Part shown: positions 47,263 to 58,483 of the stretch, one piece after another
Layout: each line of letters begins with the position of its first letter
Position numbering within the stretch: position 1 is the stretch's first letter
Assembly (NCBI GenBank): GCA_023935145.1
Contig: CM043702.1
Span: forward strand, 76,871,820 to 76,935,819
From: Bretschneidera sinensis
Taxonomy: Eukaryota; Streptophyta; Magnoliopsida; Brassicales; Akaniaceae
Length of the DNA: 64,000 bases
Direction: 5' to 3'
Made by a program: the position numbers and the translations under genes
The notes under the pieces: generated by a model
Seen by the model: the letters and a program-made list of their open reading frames with translations, nothing else
What the model was told of the DNA's origin: nothing
Database searches by the model: none

Positions 47263-48390
47263 ATGTCTCGACCATCTGTTTCCACGTCTGGCGCCTCCAG
47301 CAGTCGTGCCTCCTCATCCTGGCCCAGCATTGAGCAACGGGAGTTGTTGTTCGAAATGGCTTTCGCCATCGATGACATATTCCGGCACATGGATGCCACT
47401 CAATGGGCCGTCCAAGCACTCCTACTCTGAGGGTTGAAGAGGCTGTTTAAGCCAGTGTGCTCCACTACCTACTCCCAGCTTGTCGTGCAGTTTTATGAGC
47501 ATTTATCTTTCGACTGCAGCAGACCGGGGGTCCTCACCTCTTCAGTTAGGGGCACGCCCATCGAGGTGACCAGTACCGATATTGCCACTGCTCTTCATTG
47601 CACGGATGAGTCCCCTCATGAGGGCGCTGATATCGAGGAGCAGTCGGAGTCTTTTGCCCTGGCCGAGATCATTATGGATATGTGCGCTGGCCAGTATGCC
47701 GACAAGCATAATAATGCGGCCGGCCGATCCAAGCTGGCCCCCAGACTATGGCTCATCGATACGATCCTCCAGTGTAATGTGTGTCCATTGGGGCACAAGA
47801 CACAGCGGCGAGACCAGTTTCTTCAGACATTATACGCCTTCCATAGAGGCCACTGGTACTCGATCCCGTCTGTCATTTGGAGCCAGCTGCACAAGTTATG
47901 GGATCACGTACATGGCCGTCAGACTTCCACGGCCAATGCTTGGGGACTCCCTTTCCCGTTCCTACTCACCTCCATCCTCAAGAAGAAGGGGATTAAGGGG
48001 ACCCATAGTGACGGGCTAGTACGAGAGCATCCTATCTTTGGGCAGGCTCAGTGGACACAGAGCGTATTACACATGCCACGAGGACCCCCAGTCCTTGCTC
48101 CAGCAGCTGAGCGAGTAGAGGAGGATCACATGGAGACCGAGGCCCCTGTCATGAGCTCGGTACGGGAGGAGGACCATTCGGATATGGGACCCACCGAGTC
48201 CCAGCACTTCTTAGCTGAGCTATCCTCCTTTCGAGGTGAGGTCGCTGCTGCCACCAGTCTTGTACATCAGCGCATCGACAGTTTGGAGGCACGATTTACA
48301 CGCCAGGAGGCCATGCTGCAGGCCATACTTGATCGCCTACCTCCAGCACCCGGTACCTCTCCGACTGCACCACCTGATGATCAGCAGTGA
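47263..48390 (+). pseudogene. Athila ORF3 (putative plant transposon protein)
   Basis: ATG at 47263 opens MSRPSVSTSGASSS. One in-frame TGA at 47428-47430 interrupts it after 55 codons, then 320 codons remain open. The central part (VQFYEHLSF, GTPIEVTSTDIATALHC, RDQFLQTLYAFHRGHWYSIPSVIW, LPFPFLLTSILKKKGI) resembles the domain annotated as putative plant transposon protein in Athila-type ORFs. The C-terminus (AELSSFRGEVAAATSLVHQRIDSLEARFTRQEAML) looks like a coiled coil, ending in a Pro-rich tail. I see no signal peptide or membrane span, so an envelope role is not supported although it sits in the env position. Its function is unknown. Confidence 0.75.
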
Positions 48391-49803
48391 GAGAGTACCA
48401 CGTCTGGCTGAAGACATAAAACTTAGCGCTCATGGGAGGCACCCCAAAGCATATCCTTTTCATAGTTTATTATTAGTATTTCATAGTTTACTTTTCTATT
48501 ATTGTTTATTACTTGTTTCCCATTTTATGTCTGTTTTTCCTTTTTTTTTCGAGGACAACGTGAGTACATCAAGTTGAAGTTTGGGGGAGTGCTACGAGCC
48601 ATGTCAGCCATCAGTTCTCCATCTCTCAGGTCAGCTCCTTCCATGCTATTCGCACATTGGGGACAATGTGCAATTTAAGTTTGGGGGTATGGACACACAT
48701 TCACACACTCACTATGTCACTATGTCCCACATTTTTTTTGTTTGTTATTGTTGTTTTGTTATTATTTTCATAGATAAATGCTTGTTCATTATGTCCAATA
48801 AACTTTTTATGATCTAAACAAAATGTTATGATTTGTCTTCATCAGTGAGCTTAACACTTTGAACATATAGATCAATAAACAAGTTTTGAACCTAGATCAC
48901 TGCCCTTTTGGCATTTAAGAATTCACAAGTTTAACTTGAGCTATCACGAGCACATTAGCGCATAGCTGTGTGGGGTATGACATGTTATTTGGATTGGTAT
49001 GTTTCTTTTGCTTGACTGTGAACTAGATGACCTATTAGATTGACATTTTGGCATATAAAAATAGAAAAGATTGATTCGTACTCAAAAAGAAAAAAATGCT
49101 CCTAATGATCAATAAAAACAAATTTTCCGCTGAGTAACTGGCCCTCTTGCCTCAGTAAGCATTGAGTGTCACGTCAAAAGGTGGAAAATCTTAAGTGATC
49201 ATTAAAAAAGGAATTTTTCGCTGAGTAACTGGCCCTCTTGCCTCAGTAAGCATTGAGTGTCACGTCAAAAGGTGGAAAATTCTAAATGGTAGCATAAAAA
49301 TCAGTTAGTTTCGTAGCCTTGTTGACTCGAGCTAGTAAGTCCTTAGGGGTGTCTTTACACCTAATGCCCTAAAACCATCTGGTTTGGGAGTCATTGGCCA
49401 AACGCTTGTTACACGAGTCATCAAGAAAGCTTAAGGGAACTAACTTGGCAAAAATCTCGCAAATAAAAGTCTATGCCATATTTGTTGACTCTAATAGGAA
49501 GTTTGGTGAATCTTGAGTCATCGAAACACTACCTGTTTGAATTTCTTGAAAACCCAACCTTTTATGTGCTAATCACCACACACCAAAATCAAACTTGTGA
49601 TATCTTAAAATACCTAGTGAATATGATTTACGTTCAAAACTCTTATTCATTGCAGATATATGTTTACACTTGTTAAGCTTGCTCATGAATGCGCATCATT
49701 GTTTTGTGTAAAATCTAGATTTTTTATAGACACTATGAACATTGGATTTATCTATATTTATGTTTTAGTTTTTAATTTAGTATTGCTAAGGGACTAGCAA
49801 TAT
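48391..49803 (+). other. Athila 3' noncoding region
   Basis: About 1.4 kb without coding sequence. Polypurine-like AAGTTTGGGGG occurs at about 48580 and 48677 as well as at the true tract. Conserved with the two shorter Athila derivatives. Confidence 0.8.
49107..49286 (+). repeat. 90-bp tandem duplication in Athila 3' region
   Basis: Two 90-bp units (49107-49196, 49197-49286) carry GCTGAGTAACTGGCCCTCTT and TGTCACGTCAAAAGGTGGAA. The derivatives at 1830-1880 and 9650-9700 have a single copy. Confidence 0.88.
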
Positions 49804-49818
49804 GTAAGTTTGGGGGTG
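49804..49818 (+). promoter_or_regulatory. Athila polypurine tract
   Basis: GTAAGTTTGGGGGTG ends immediately before the 3' LTR at 49819. Confidence 0.88.
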
Positions 49819-51187
49819 TGATAGACGCTTAAATATACATATTTAAGCCCCCTTATTTACACTTGTTAGATCCTTTATTACATTAATTTGGTATCTTTTA
49901 CTCCATTTGTGTGTTTTACATGTTTTTATAGGGTCTTGGAGCAAAAGAAGCAGTTTTGGCACTTTAAGGAAGAAATCTAGAAGCCCTGGAGCACTTTCTG
50001 GACAAAGCGCGATCGAGCGCACATGCAGTGCGATCGAGCGCACATATGATCATGCGCACACTTGTAGGATCGAGCACAACTTGCGATCGAGCGCAAGGCC
50101 ACATGCGATCGAGCACAACTTGCGATCGAGCGCAAGGCCACATGCGATCGAGCGCAAAGATACGGGCGTGAACAGTAAACTACAGAACCTTATTTTGGAA
50201 AATACAAGATTTTCGTTTTAGGAAAGTTTAGGACTCATGGGTCTATTAGGACTTCTCAAAGACCTATAAATACACTTGTAACTCACACACAAAAGGACAC
50301 CTTAGATAGAAAACACTTTTCTCTTTTCTTTTCTTGGAGTGGAGAGCTTGGGAGAGAATTGACGCCTCTTCTCTCGGGTTTATTCTTCTCCCTTATGTTT
50401 TGTTTAATTATGTTTACTTCAGTTAGTATGTGTAACTAACTCTCTTATAGGGCTCGATTGAAGCCCTAGTTATGCATTCCCATATTTTTATTCATTGATT
50501 AAATCTTTGCATAGCTTATTATGTTACTTAACTTGATTAACACCTGTGCTTATTTACATTCCTCATATGTATGTGTAAGGCCAACGTATGCATGTGGTAT
50601 GGATAGGTTAGTTAGATCAATTTGGATGACCGAGTCCTAGGTCTAACATTAGTAACAAGGGACCATCTTATCCGGATACCCGGGTTAATCAACATGAGAA
50701 ACCGGGAGTAGATACCATGCCCTAGGTCTCATGTGGTTGTCGATTTCTACAGTACCTATGCTTTCTTAAGGAACAACTCAAGCAGATACCATGCTGAATC
50801 CCTTAAGGAAGAAAAGAGTTAGAGTAGATACCATGCCTAACTCGTTGCTTAGGGAAATCAATAGCTTAAGGAGTAGATACCATGCCCTTAGGTTGGCAAC
50901 CAGTAGGTACACATAATATGGCTAGAGCACTGATACTTTATATAAAATCGGGAATGTATGACTAGTGGTGGATATCAAAGCCCTATGTCTTTATTATTAT
51001 CAAATCACCCTTCAGTTTATTATTTCTATCTTTTTACATTGCAATTATAATTCTAAATCGAACTTTACCAATCCCTGTGGAGATGATCTTGCATTCGCAC
51101 ACTATGCTACACTATTGACCTTGTGCACTTGCAAGTAAAACAAGTGCGATTATTTACCCATTTATTTAGGTATATTATCGCACAACA
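49819..51187 (+). repeat. Athila 3' LTR
   Basis: 1369 bp, same length as the 5' LTR with about 17 substitutions. TATA box at 50265-50272. Target duplication CCCTA follows. Confidence 0.95.
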
Positions 51188-52246
51188 CCCTACGAGAGGT
51201 CCACGAGGGAATATGCGGGAACCACCTGGGAGCTTGGGCATTAGCTTTTAAAGTTCTGCGCCAAGGGTACTACTGGCCCACCATGAAGGACGATGCAGTA
51301 GACTTAGTAAAGAAATGTGGGAACTGCCAGCAGTGGTCCCCAATATCACATCGCCCTACTAACCACCTTGTTTCCCTCACCAGTCTCCTCCCCTTCGCCA
51401 TGTGGGGGATGGACATCCTTGGCTCGTTCCCAATCACCACTGGGCAGAAGAAGCACCTCATCGTGGCCTTTGATTACTTCACTAAGTGGGTTGAGGCAGA
51501 GCCACTGGCCAGCATCACGGATCACCCAACCCAGAATTTTGTCTGGAAATCAATAGTCTGCTGGTTTGGGATCCCTCGGATATTGGTCACCGACAACGAA
51601 AAGCAGTTTGACAGTTCCCGGTTTAAGACTTTCTGCGATGACCTCCACATAGAGCACCGGTTCTCGTTTGTTGGCTACCCAAAAGCGAATGGCCAGGCTG
51701 AAGTAACCAACAAGATGCTCCTCCAAAGAATTAGGAGAAGATTGGATGAGGCAGATAAGCAGTGGACTGACCAACTTTCCCATATCCTTTGGGCTTATCG
51801 CACCACGGTACGAACGCCCACAGGGGAAACCCCTTTTTTTCATGACATACGGAGCAGAGGCTATCATCCCTCTTGAAATCGGGGTCCCATCGGTGTGAGT
51901 ACAGTACTTCGAGCCGAGCAACAACGAGGAAGGGCTAAGGATAAGCGCAGACTTGGTCGACGAAGCCCGAGACAAAGCCCAAATCCGCATTACTGCTTAC
52001 CAGCAGAGGATTGCACGGTATTATAATTCCCGAGTTCTGTCCAAAGACTTCAAGCTGTATGACCTCGTCCTCCGAAAGAGTGATGTGCCCCGCCCTCGCA
52101 TTGCGGGGAAGCTGGTTTCGAACTGGGAAGGCCCGTACCGGATTCGAAAGGTTTGTAGAGCTGGCATCTATGAACTTGAAGATATGGATGGTAGACCCAT
52201 CCCTCGTACCTGGAACGCGGAGAACCTCCGCAGATTTTATCAATGA
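51188..52246 (+). pseudogene. Retand-like pol part 2: integrase
   Basis: Resumes the reading lost at 39466: LREVHEGICGNHLGA completes the His pair and VKKCGNCQQW the Cys pair of the zinc domain. The core follows with WGMDILGSFP, FDYFTKWVEAEP, VTDNEKQF and KANGQAEVTNKML, then WAYRTTVRTPTGETPF. After a short break near 51860-51950, the C-terminal domain is open (51953-52246: ARYYNSRVLSKDF, GKLVSNWEGPYRI, NAENLRRFYQ) and ends with a stop. AATAAA follows at 52269. Confidence 0.92.
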
Positions 52247-52383
52247 AATGTAAAAGAAAACGAAAAATCAATAAAGGTTTCAAGTTTCAATCGCGAAAGT
52301 TCATTGATAATTGGAAGAAGTACAAAATTAGGCATTATTGGCCTTAGTACGTAAAAACAAAAAACAAAAAACAAAAAACAACC

Positions 52384-54418
52384 CTAAGAAGACAAGGCCT
52401 CCTGAGCCTTACTCTCGGTCGTCCTTGGGACCCCCTCCCTAAGGCTCTCGCCTCCGGCTGTCTCTTGAGTCTCAAGAGCCTCAACCTCTTCGACACTCCC
52501 TGCACCAACCATAGCAATATCACCCTCAGCCGCCACAACACCGTCCTCCCCTAAATCAAGACTAGAGAAGTCGACCCTTGGGAAGAAGACTTCCGCTCTC
52601 CTCTTGGCCTAGTTAAAACTCGCCAAGAACTGATCTCCCACCTCCTCCAGTAGTTCCTCCTCCCTGTTCGCGGCCTGTTGCCGCACTTTCTCCACCTGAA
52701 GAAGGGCTTTTTTCTCCCTGCGAAGGGCTTCGTCTGCGTCTGCACGGGTCAGGTTCAGCTCTCTCCTAATGGCCTTCTCTGTGCTACGACGCCGGTCCCT
52801 CTCTAAAATGGCGGTCTTCTTCTCCCGTTGGGCAGCCTAAAAGTAGTTAGACAAGTCATGAACTAGGCTCCGGGTCTCCTTCAACTTGAGCTCAGCTTTG
52901 GCTAAACGATCGGCTATATCCATGGCACGTCGAGAGAGCATCCCACCAATGACTCCAGTCTAAAAGCAGAAACAGTCTCATGAGAACAGTTGTAGTGCGA
53001 AAAGAGAGAAAAATTCAAACCTGAGAGAGACCAGTCTCTAAAGATGAGCATAATGTTTCGACGGACTGCACGGAGAGGTCCACAAAGTTGCTATGAGGGA
53101 TTCCCCTCAAAGGTGTTCGCGAGCAACCCGTGGATGCTCAAACACTGAGTCATCCACCTTCAGCACCCAGCACGGCATAAAAGTGGTGGCCACCCTAGGC
53201 CCCGCCCTGGGCGAGGAAAGGGAAGGAGGGGGAATGGGCGTGGAAGACCCCTCTGGTGCTACCGTTTTCTCCAGAGCCGCAGACTTTAGAGAGCTAGCCC
53301 CCGGTGCAGAACTAGGGGATGAAGCCCGAACCCTATTCCCACGCTCCTGCGTCGAAGCACCTTCCTCAGCAACCCTCTTTCTCTCCCTGGCCTTGCGTCT
53401 GGCCCTCTCCACAGCCTGTGAAGAAGCCTCCATATCTGCGCAGAAGGAAAAAGTCAGTAACTTGGAAAAACGATCAAAATTATTAAAAGATAAAAGATCA
53501 AAAGCTATTGTGCCCGGTGTTCGGTGGATGGCTGGGAGGGCAGAGGCCGTGCCTGTGGAGCTCATCGTTATCTTCAAGCACCTCAACATCTAAAGGTGCG
53601 GCCAGCATAGCCTTCAACATCTCCTGCTCTCGGTGCAGGAGGTGCGACTTCTTGCATTTGCTAGCACGCTCCAAACTCCACACGAGGGGGACATCGAAGC
53701 TCCCAGCACTCCGTATGAAGAAAAAAGCCCCCTTCCACCTTTTTATGGAAGAGGGCTTGTCCTTCAGCACCCTCATCCGCCTCATCGAGCTCACAATGAC
53801 CCACCTAGTATGCCCGAGGTAGGCTATTTGGAAATGGGCTTTGAACAAGCCGATGTTCAAATCCCCTCCCACCTCCTGGCAAACCGCAATGAATGCCAGG
53901 ATCAGTCTGATGGAGTTAGGGACTAATTGACTCAGCGCTAGACCAAAGTATCTAAGCACCGAGCAAAAGAATGGATGGAGAGGGAACTTGAGCCCCGCCT
54001 TTAACTGATGCTCATAAACACAGAGCTCAAAAGGCGGACGCTCCGGAAGAGCATAGCATGCCCTCTTTCCGCCTTCCGATGCCCTCATTCCAAACTCCAT
54101 GGGGATTCTGTATTTCAACCTCATCCCCACGAGTTGAACCTCCTTCACAACACTCGGAATGAAGTTCGCTTCGAACGTCCATTCATCCCTCTCCGTGTCT
54201 ATGGCACTGTCCCTAACTAATATCGAGGCTTGTACATCCCCCTCTCCGGAGGACCCACCATCTCCATCCCCTCGTCCTTCCTCCGTGGTATAAGGAACGA
54301 GGGCTAATTCCCTACCCCTAGGAGGAGTCTCCTGCGACGAAGTCTCGTCACTAGAAGAGGAGCTCGTTGCATCCTTCTGCTCCCTCGACAAAACCCTGCT
54401 AACTTCACTATCAGACAT
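52384..54418 (-). pseudogene. Retand antisense ORF (putative gypsy-type transposon protein)
   Basis: Encoded against the host element. Exon 1 starts at ATG 54416-54418 (MSDSEVSRVLSREQKD) and stays open to about 53500. Its core (PFELCVYEHQLKAGLKFPL, FGLALSQLVPNSIRLILAF) matches the domain known as putative gypsy type transposon. A second exon begins at an acceptor TTCTGCGCAG (53436-53440). A 61-bp intron (53020-52960, CAG|GTTTG to TTTTAG|AC) leads to a third exon with a long coiled coil (REKKALLQVEKVRQQAANRE) and an acidic tail ending at TAG 52384-52386. In-frame stops in exon 3 (near SNYF and ASFN) and a shift near 53100 mark decay. The donor of the first intron is unclear. Function unknown. 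Confidence 0.75.
52960..53020 (-). other. Intron in the antisense ORF
   Basis: Donor CTCTCAG|GTTTGAAT and acceptor TCTGCTTTTAG|ACTGG on the minus strand, 61 bp. Splicing would join two stretches rich in the same style of coding sequence. Confidence 0.6.
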
Positions 54419-54835
54419 GAGGCTCACCAGCAAGTATTCGAAAAAAGACCTCTAAAAACTCTGAGCACTCTCCAACTATTCTTAATCAAAGAACTATGAA
54501 CTCTTAAGATCTCCCAAAAATGCAAAGTAAAGATTGAAGAAAAAACTTGCTGATATAAAATATTTGGCAGCAAAAGCGAGACGCCCCAATCCACGCATTA
54601 AATGAAAGGACTCGCCCCCTGCTGTCCCTCAAACACCGTTTTCAGTCTCCAAAGTGCCAGTTGTCACTAAAATATGCACTCCGCCGTAACCTACCAGCCG
54701 TCATTTCCTGTCAGCCGCCATCATTTATCACACCTACACTCGGGTAAACCTAGTGGGACCGGGGTAGATACAGAAGCTCACGTTCGCAGAAATTAGGAAG
54801 CTACGCAAATATAAACTTCTCCCAAGTGTCGATCA

Positions 54836-56183
54836 CTCGGTCGTATTCTCCAAAAAGTACGAGTGTATGAGCTGCGTTGCATACACTCGGCCATGATTTC
54901 TCTAAGGATTTCTCCAAAATCCGAGCCTTGTCAATGCTCGGTCGTATTCTCCAAAAAGTCTGAGCGTATGAGCTGCGTTGCATGCGCTCGGTCATAATTT
55001 CTCTAAGGATTTCTCCAAAATCCGAGCCTTGTCAACACTCGGTCGTATTCTCCAAAAAGTCTGAGCGTGTGAGCTGTGTTGCATACGCTCGACCATGATT
55101 TTTCCAAGGATTTCTCCAAAATCCGAGCCTTATCAACGCTTAGTCGTATTCTCCAAAAAGTCCAAGTGTGTAAGCTGCGTTGCATACGCTTGGCCATGAT
55201 TTCTCCAAAGATTTCTCCAAAATCCGAGCCTTATCAACGTTCGGTCGTATTCTCCAAAAAGTTCGAGCGTATGAGCTGCGTTGCATATGCTCGGCCATGA
55301 TTTCTCAAAGGATATCTTCAAAATCTGAGCCTTGTCAACGCTCGGTCGTATTCTCCAAAAATTCTGAGCGTATGAGCTACGTTACATATGCTCGGCCATG
55401 ATTTCTCCAAGGATTTCGCCAAAATCCGAGCCTTGCCAACTCTCGGTTGTATTCTCCAAAAAGTTCAAGCGTATGAGCTGCGTTGCATATGCTCGGCCAT
55501 GATTTCTCCAAGGATTTTTCCAAAATCTGAGCCTTGTCAACGCTCGGTCGTATTCTCCAAAAAGTCCGAGCGTGTAAGTTGCGTTGCATACGCTTAGCCA
55601 TGACTTCTCTAAGGATTTCTCCAAAATTCGAGCCTTGTCAACGCTCAGTTGTATTCTCCAAAAAGTCCGAGCTTCTGGGCTGCGTTGCATGCGCTCGGCC
55701 ATGATTTCTCTAAGGATTTCTCCAAAATCCAAGCCTTGTCAATGCTCGGTCGTATTCTCCAAAAAGTCCGAGTGTGTGAGCTGCGTTGCATACACTCGAC
55801 CACGATTTCTCCAAAATCCGAGCCTTGTCAACGCTCGGTCGTATTCTCCAAAACGTCCGAGCGTATGAGCTGCGTTGCATGCTCTCGGCCATGATTTCTC
55901 CAAAATCCGATCCTTGTCAACGCTCGGTCGTATTCTCCAAAAAGTCCGAGCGTGTGAGCTGCTTGCATATGCTCGGCCATGATTTCTCCAAGGATTTCTC
56001 CAAAATCTGAGCCTTGTCAACGCTCGGTCGTATTCTCCAAAAAGTCCAAGCGTATGAGCTGCGTTGTATACGCTCGGCCATGATTTCTCAAAGGATATCT
56101 CCAAAATCCGAGCCTTGTCAACGCTCAATCGTATTCTCCAAAAATTCCGAACGTATGAGCTGCGCTGCATACACTCGGCCAAT
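54836..56183. repeat. 101-bp tandem array, 14 units
   Basis: Unit starts (CTCGGTCGTATTCTCC) are at 54836, 54937, 55038, 55139, 55240, 55341, 55442, 55543, 55644, 55745, 55834, 55923, 56023 and 56124. The first nine intervals plus the last are 101 bp. Two units of 89 bp lack a 12-bp piece (CAAGGATTTCTC type), one is 100 bp and the last is partial. Each unit holds a hairpin, GAGCGTATG...CATACGCTC with an 11-base loop. All apparent ORFs across it are artefacts of the 101-bp period. Confidence 0.95.
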
Positions 56184-57310
56184 TTTTTTCCAAAGTCCGA
56201 CCGTTTGAAATTATGCAATAAATGCACGGCCTTGTTCTCCAGGGTTCGGGCATTTCGAAAACGCCCTCCCAAAGGCTACCCCTTGAATGGGTCTTACATA
56301 CATTCATTTAGATTTCGTCAAAATCAACATACATTCATTCACGCGAGTATAAAAAGCAAGAATATTGTGCAAACACAAAGATTGAAATAAAAGATATTTT
56401 ATTAATTCAAAAGGTTACAACTAACGACCTCGAAGTACAAGTAAAAGAGGACCCTAACGGCCTCGAAGTACTAAGAAAAGGATAGCGGCCCTAGGAAAAG
56501 AAAGGGCTGCCGCCGCCCCCTTATCTTGCTGCCACCAGAGGGACGGCTGCGCCTTACTCTCAACTTCAAAGGACCAGGAGCAAGCCGACCCCCCCTCTTC
56601 TTCTTCGGTTCCAATAAGCTAAGGGGGTCGGGGAGCCCACCATCCAGAGACACAGCCCCCCAGACTCTAAATAAATCCGAGCCTTGGGGTCTGCCGTGTC
56701 CCTCTTCTTCTTCCGTTCCTTGGAACAGAGAAGGTCTTGGCATAAAGAACCCTCCCAGATCCACTCGGAATCTGGAAGAGGTTCTTGACTCCACTTGGAA
56801 TCTGAAAAAGGTCCTGACCCCCATTTGAAATCAGGGGAAAGACTATTTTCGTTGAGCTACGATTCTCCAAGACAACCTTGTCCCCCTCTTTGACTTCCAT
56901 AAAACCCTCAAAAGGTTGATAACCCCCCTCCCTCTCTGTAATCATTACCCTCGACTCTTCTGTCAGAAAGTGGTGTCTCCCTCTCAAGCTCTTCAGAAAC
57001 TGAAGTCGTTTCTGCTTGAAACAAAAGGTGTCAGAGACCCCTATTTATAAGAAGGGAAGACACGCTCAACGAAGAGGAATAAATGCAGAAAACAGAAAAA
57101 GAGGAGACGTTTCGCTTCTCCAAGCGACTTTTCACCTCCCAAGAGTGACGCTCCGATTACCGAGGACAACCACCCAAATGCATAACTGCTCTCACGGTTC
57201 CAAGATGTCCTTTCACTCTCCCAGGCAGCGATGGCCCGGCTCGCGCGCACGTTCTGGATTCAATTAAAAGCCCGTCCCAAATAACTTCCTCAAGCACATA
57301 AATGTACTCA
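56184..57310. other. Retand-like 3' region after the array
   Basis: No recognised protein. On the minus strand there is a TATA box TATAAATAG (57042-57049), an ORF of 92 codons from ATG 56945 to about 56667 with a duplicated FQIPSG motif, and AATAAA at about 56398-56403, which together look like a small antisense transcription unit. The ORF matches nothing I know. Confidence 0.4.
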
Positions 57311-57327
57311 AGGAAGTGGGGGGCCTG
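57311..57327 (+). promoter_or_regulatory. Retand-like polypurine tract
   Basis: AGGAAGTGGGGGGCC lies directly before the 3' LTR start at 57328. Confidence 0.8.
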
Positions 57328-58029
57328 TGATATGGCCCAAAATACTCCGGCCCAAATGAGCTCTAGGCTCGGCAGAGCAACCCCGGCCCAAATAAGCGCC
57401 AGACCCACCAGGGCTCCAAACAAGCCTTAGGCCCGGAAAGATGCTCCGACCCAACAAGAAGCCTAACTAAACTCTTCAGCCCAAGTAGCGTTCTGATCCA
57501 GTGACCCCTCCAGCCTAGACAAACTGCCAACATTCCCTCCGGCCCAGCAAAATCTCCAAGCCCATGAAGGATGGTCCGGTAAACCTATGCCCGGATCCCC
57601 CTACGACTTGACACCCTGCAGCCACCAGCCACCCTACTGCTGCCCTGCAGCTACCCTACGACCACCTAGCCCTGCAGCCACCCTACGGCCGTCCTGCGGC
57701 CACCCTACAACGCCCCTTCTCCCGAGCGTGCAATAATGATCTCCCCATCGGCAGGCTACTATAAATGGGCCAAGGTATGGACTTCACCATTTTCATTGAT
57801 GAACACACACTACTACTTCAACTGCATAAGCCCTCGACTCCTCTTTTAATTAGTTGCTGACTTAAGCATCGGAGCGCCCTCGGAGGTCCCCCCCTCCTCC
57901 TTCCAAGGGTCTTCAGTTCACTCCTGTTACCTGTGCAGGGCCAGGCCACGTCCTCACCAAAGTCACGCCCACATCCGAGCCACGTCCCCACCCAGGCCAC
58001 GTCAGCACCAACACTTTGCGGCATCAACA
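57328..58029 (+). repeat. Retand-like 3' LTR
   Basis: 702 bp, homologous along its length to 34317-35021, same termini, followed by target duplication CATTA (58030-58034). Confidence 0.93.
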
Positions 58030-58034
58030 CATTA

Positions 58035-58483
58035 CAAGAAAAGAAGTCCGCGCTTCTGGAAGCTTTTTCCACACTCCAAAGGGCTGCTAATTCTAAAACA
58101 AAATTATGGTCTTAATTAGAAGGTTATGATTAATAGAGAGAAAGCAAAGAAAATGAAGAAAAAGAGAAAAAAATAGTAAAAAATAGTGATCTTTCTATTG
58201 TTCAGTAAGAAATAAGAGTGAGAGGAAAGAAGAGTGTGATGACTGATGTTTTCTTTCTAATGGAACAAATCACAATCTCCAAAATTGGAATGATTGGAGA
58301 CTGTAAGTTAAAATAAACTATTTTTATTTCCTCTTTCGTCTTATTTTTTATCTCATTTTTTATCATTTTTACCAAACAAAAGATAAAAGACATCAATCAT
58401 CTCATTCTTCCATCCTCTTCCTCCTCTTTCCTCTCATTTCTCTCCTCTACTAATCAAAGCCTTAATTGAAATATTCAAAAAAT
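58035..58483. other. Spacer between elements
   Basis: Continues the sequence left of 34312. AT-rich and purine-rich; no ORF or repeat could be supported. Confidence 0.5.

Larger units (their letters stand above)
39467..51187 (+). mobile_element. Complete Athila (family B) element
   Basis: 11,721 bp. Two 1369-bp LTRs, tRNA-Asp primer site, gag-pol in a single frame, a third ORF, a long 3' region, polypurine tract and target duplication CCCTA. By eye the LTRs differ at about 17 positions without length change (near 98.8 percent identity), so this is the youngest well-preserved insertion here. It lies inside the integrase zinc domain of the Retand-like host. All five gag-pol breaks are stop codons, with no frameshift. 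Confidence 0.95.
34317..58029 (+). mobile_element. Retand-like (Tat lineage) Ty3/gypsy element, split by an Athila
   Basis: LTRs 34317-35021 (705 bp) and 57328-58029 (702 bp), both starting TGATATGG and ending CAACA. Perfect target duplication CATTA (34312-34316, 58030-58034). Excluding the nested Athila it is about 12 kb: gag, protease, RT, RNase H, integrase, then an antisense ORF and a tandem array in the long 3' region. An antisense extra ORF plus 3' tandem repeats are known traits of Tat/Retand elements. The two LTRs differ clearly (about a dozen mismatches in the first 125 bp), so this insertion is older than the Athila inside it. Confidence 0.92.

Noticed and set aside
47263..48390. 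Athila ORF3 as a retroviral-type envelope gene
   Set aside because: Position fits, but no signal peptide, membrane span or cleavage motif is visible; the domain resembles plant transposon proteins.
53107..53593. 166-codon plus-strand ORF
   Set aside because: Opposite-strand shadow of the antisense ORF's second exon.
54801..56307. Many 60-177 codon ORFs on both strands
   Set aside because: All fall in the 101-bp tandem array and repeat the same peptide with its period; not independent genes.
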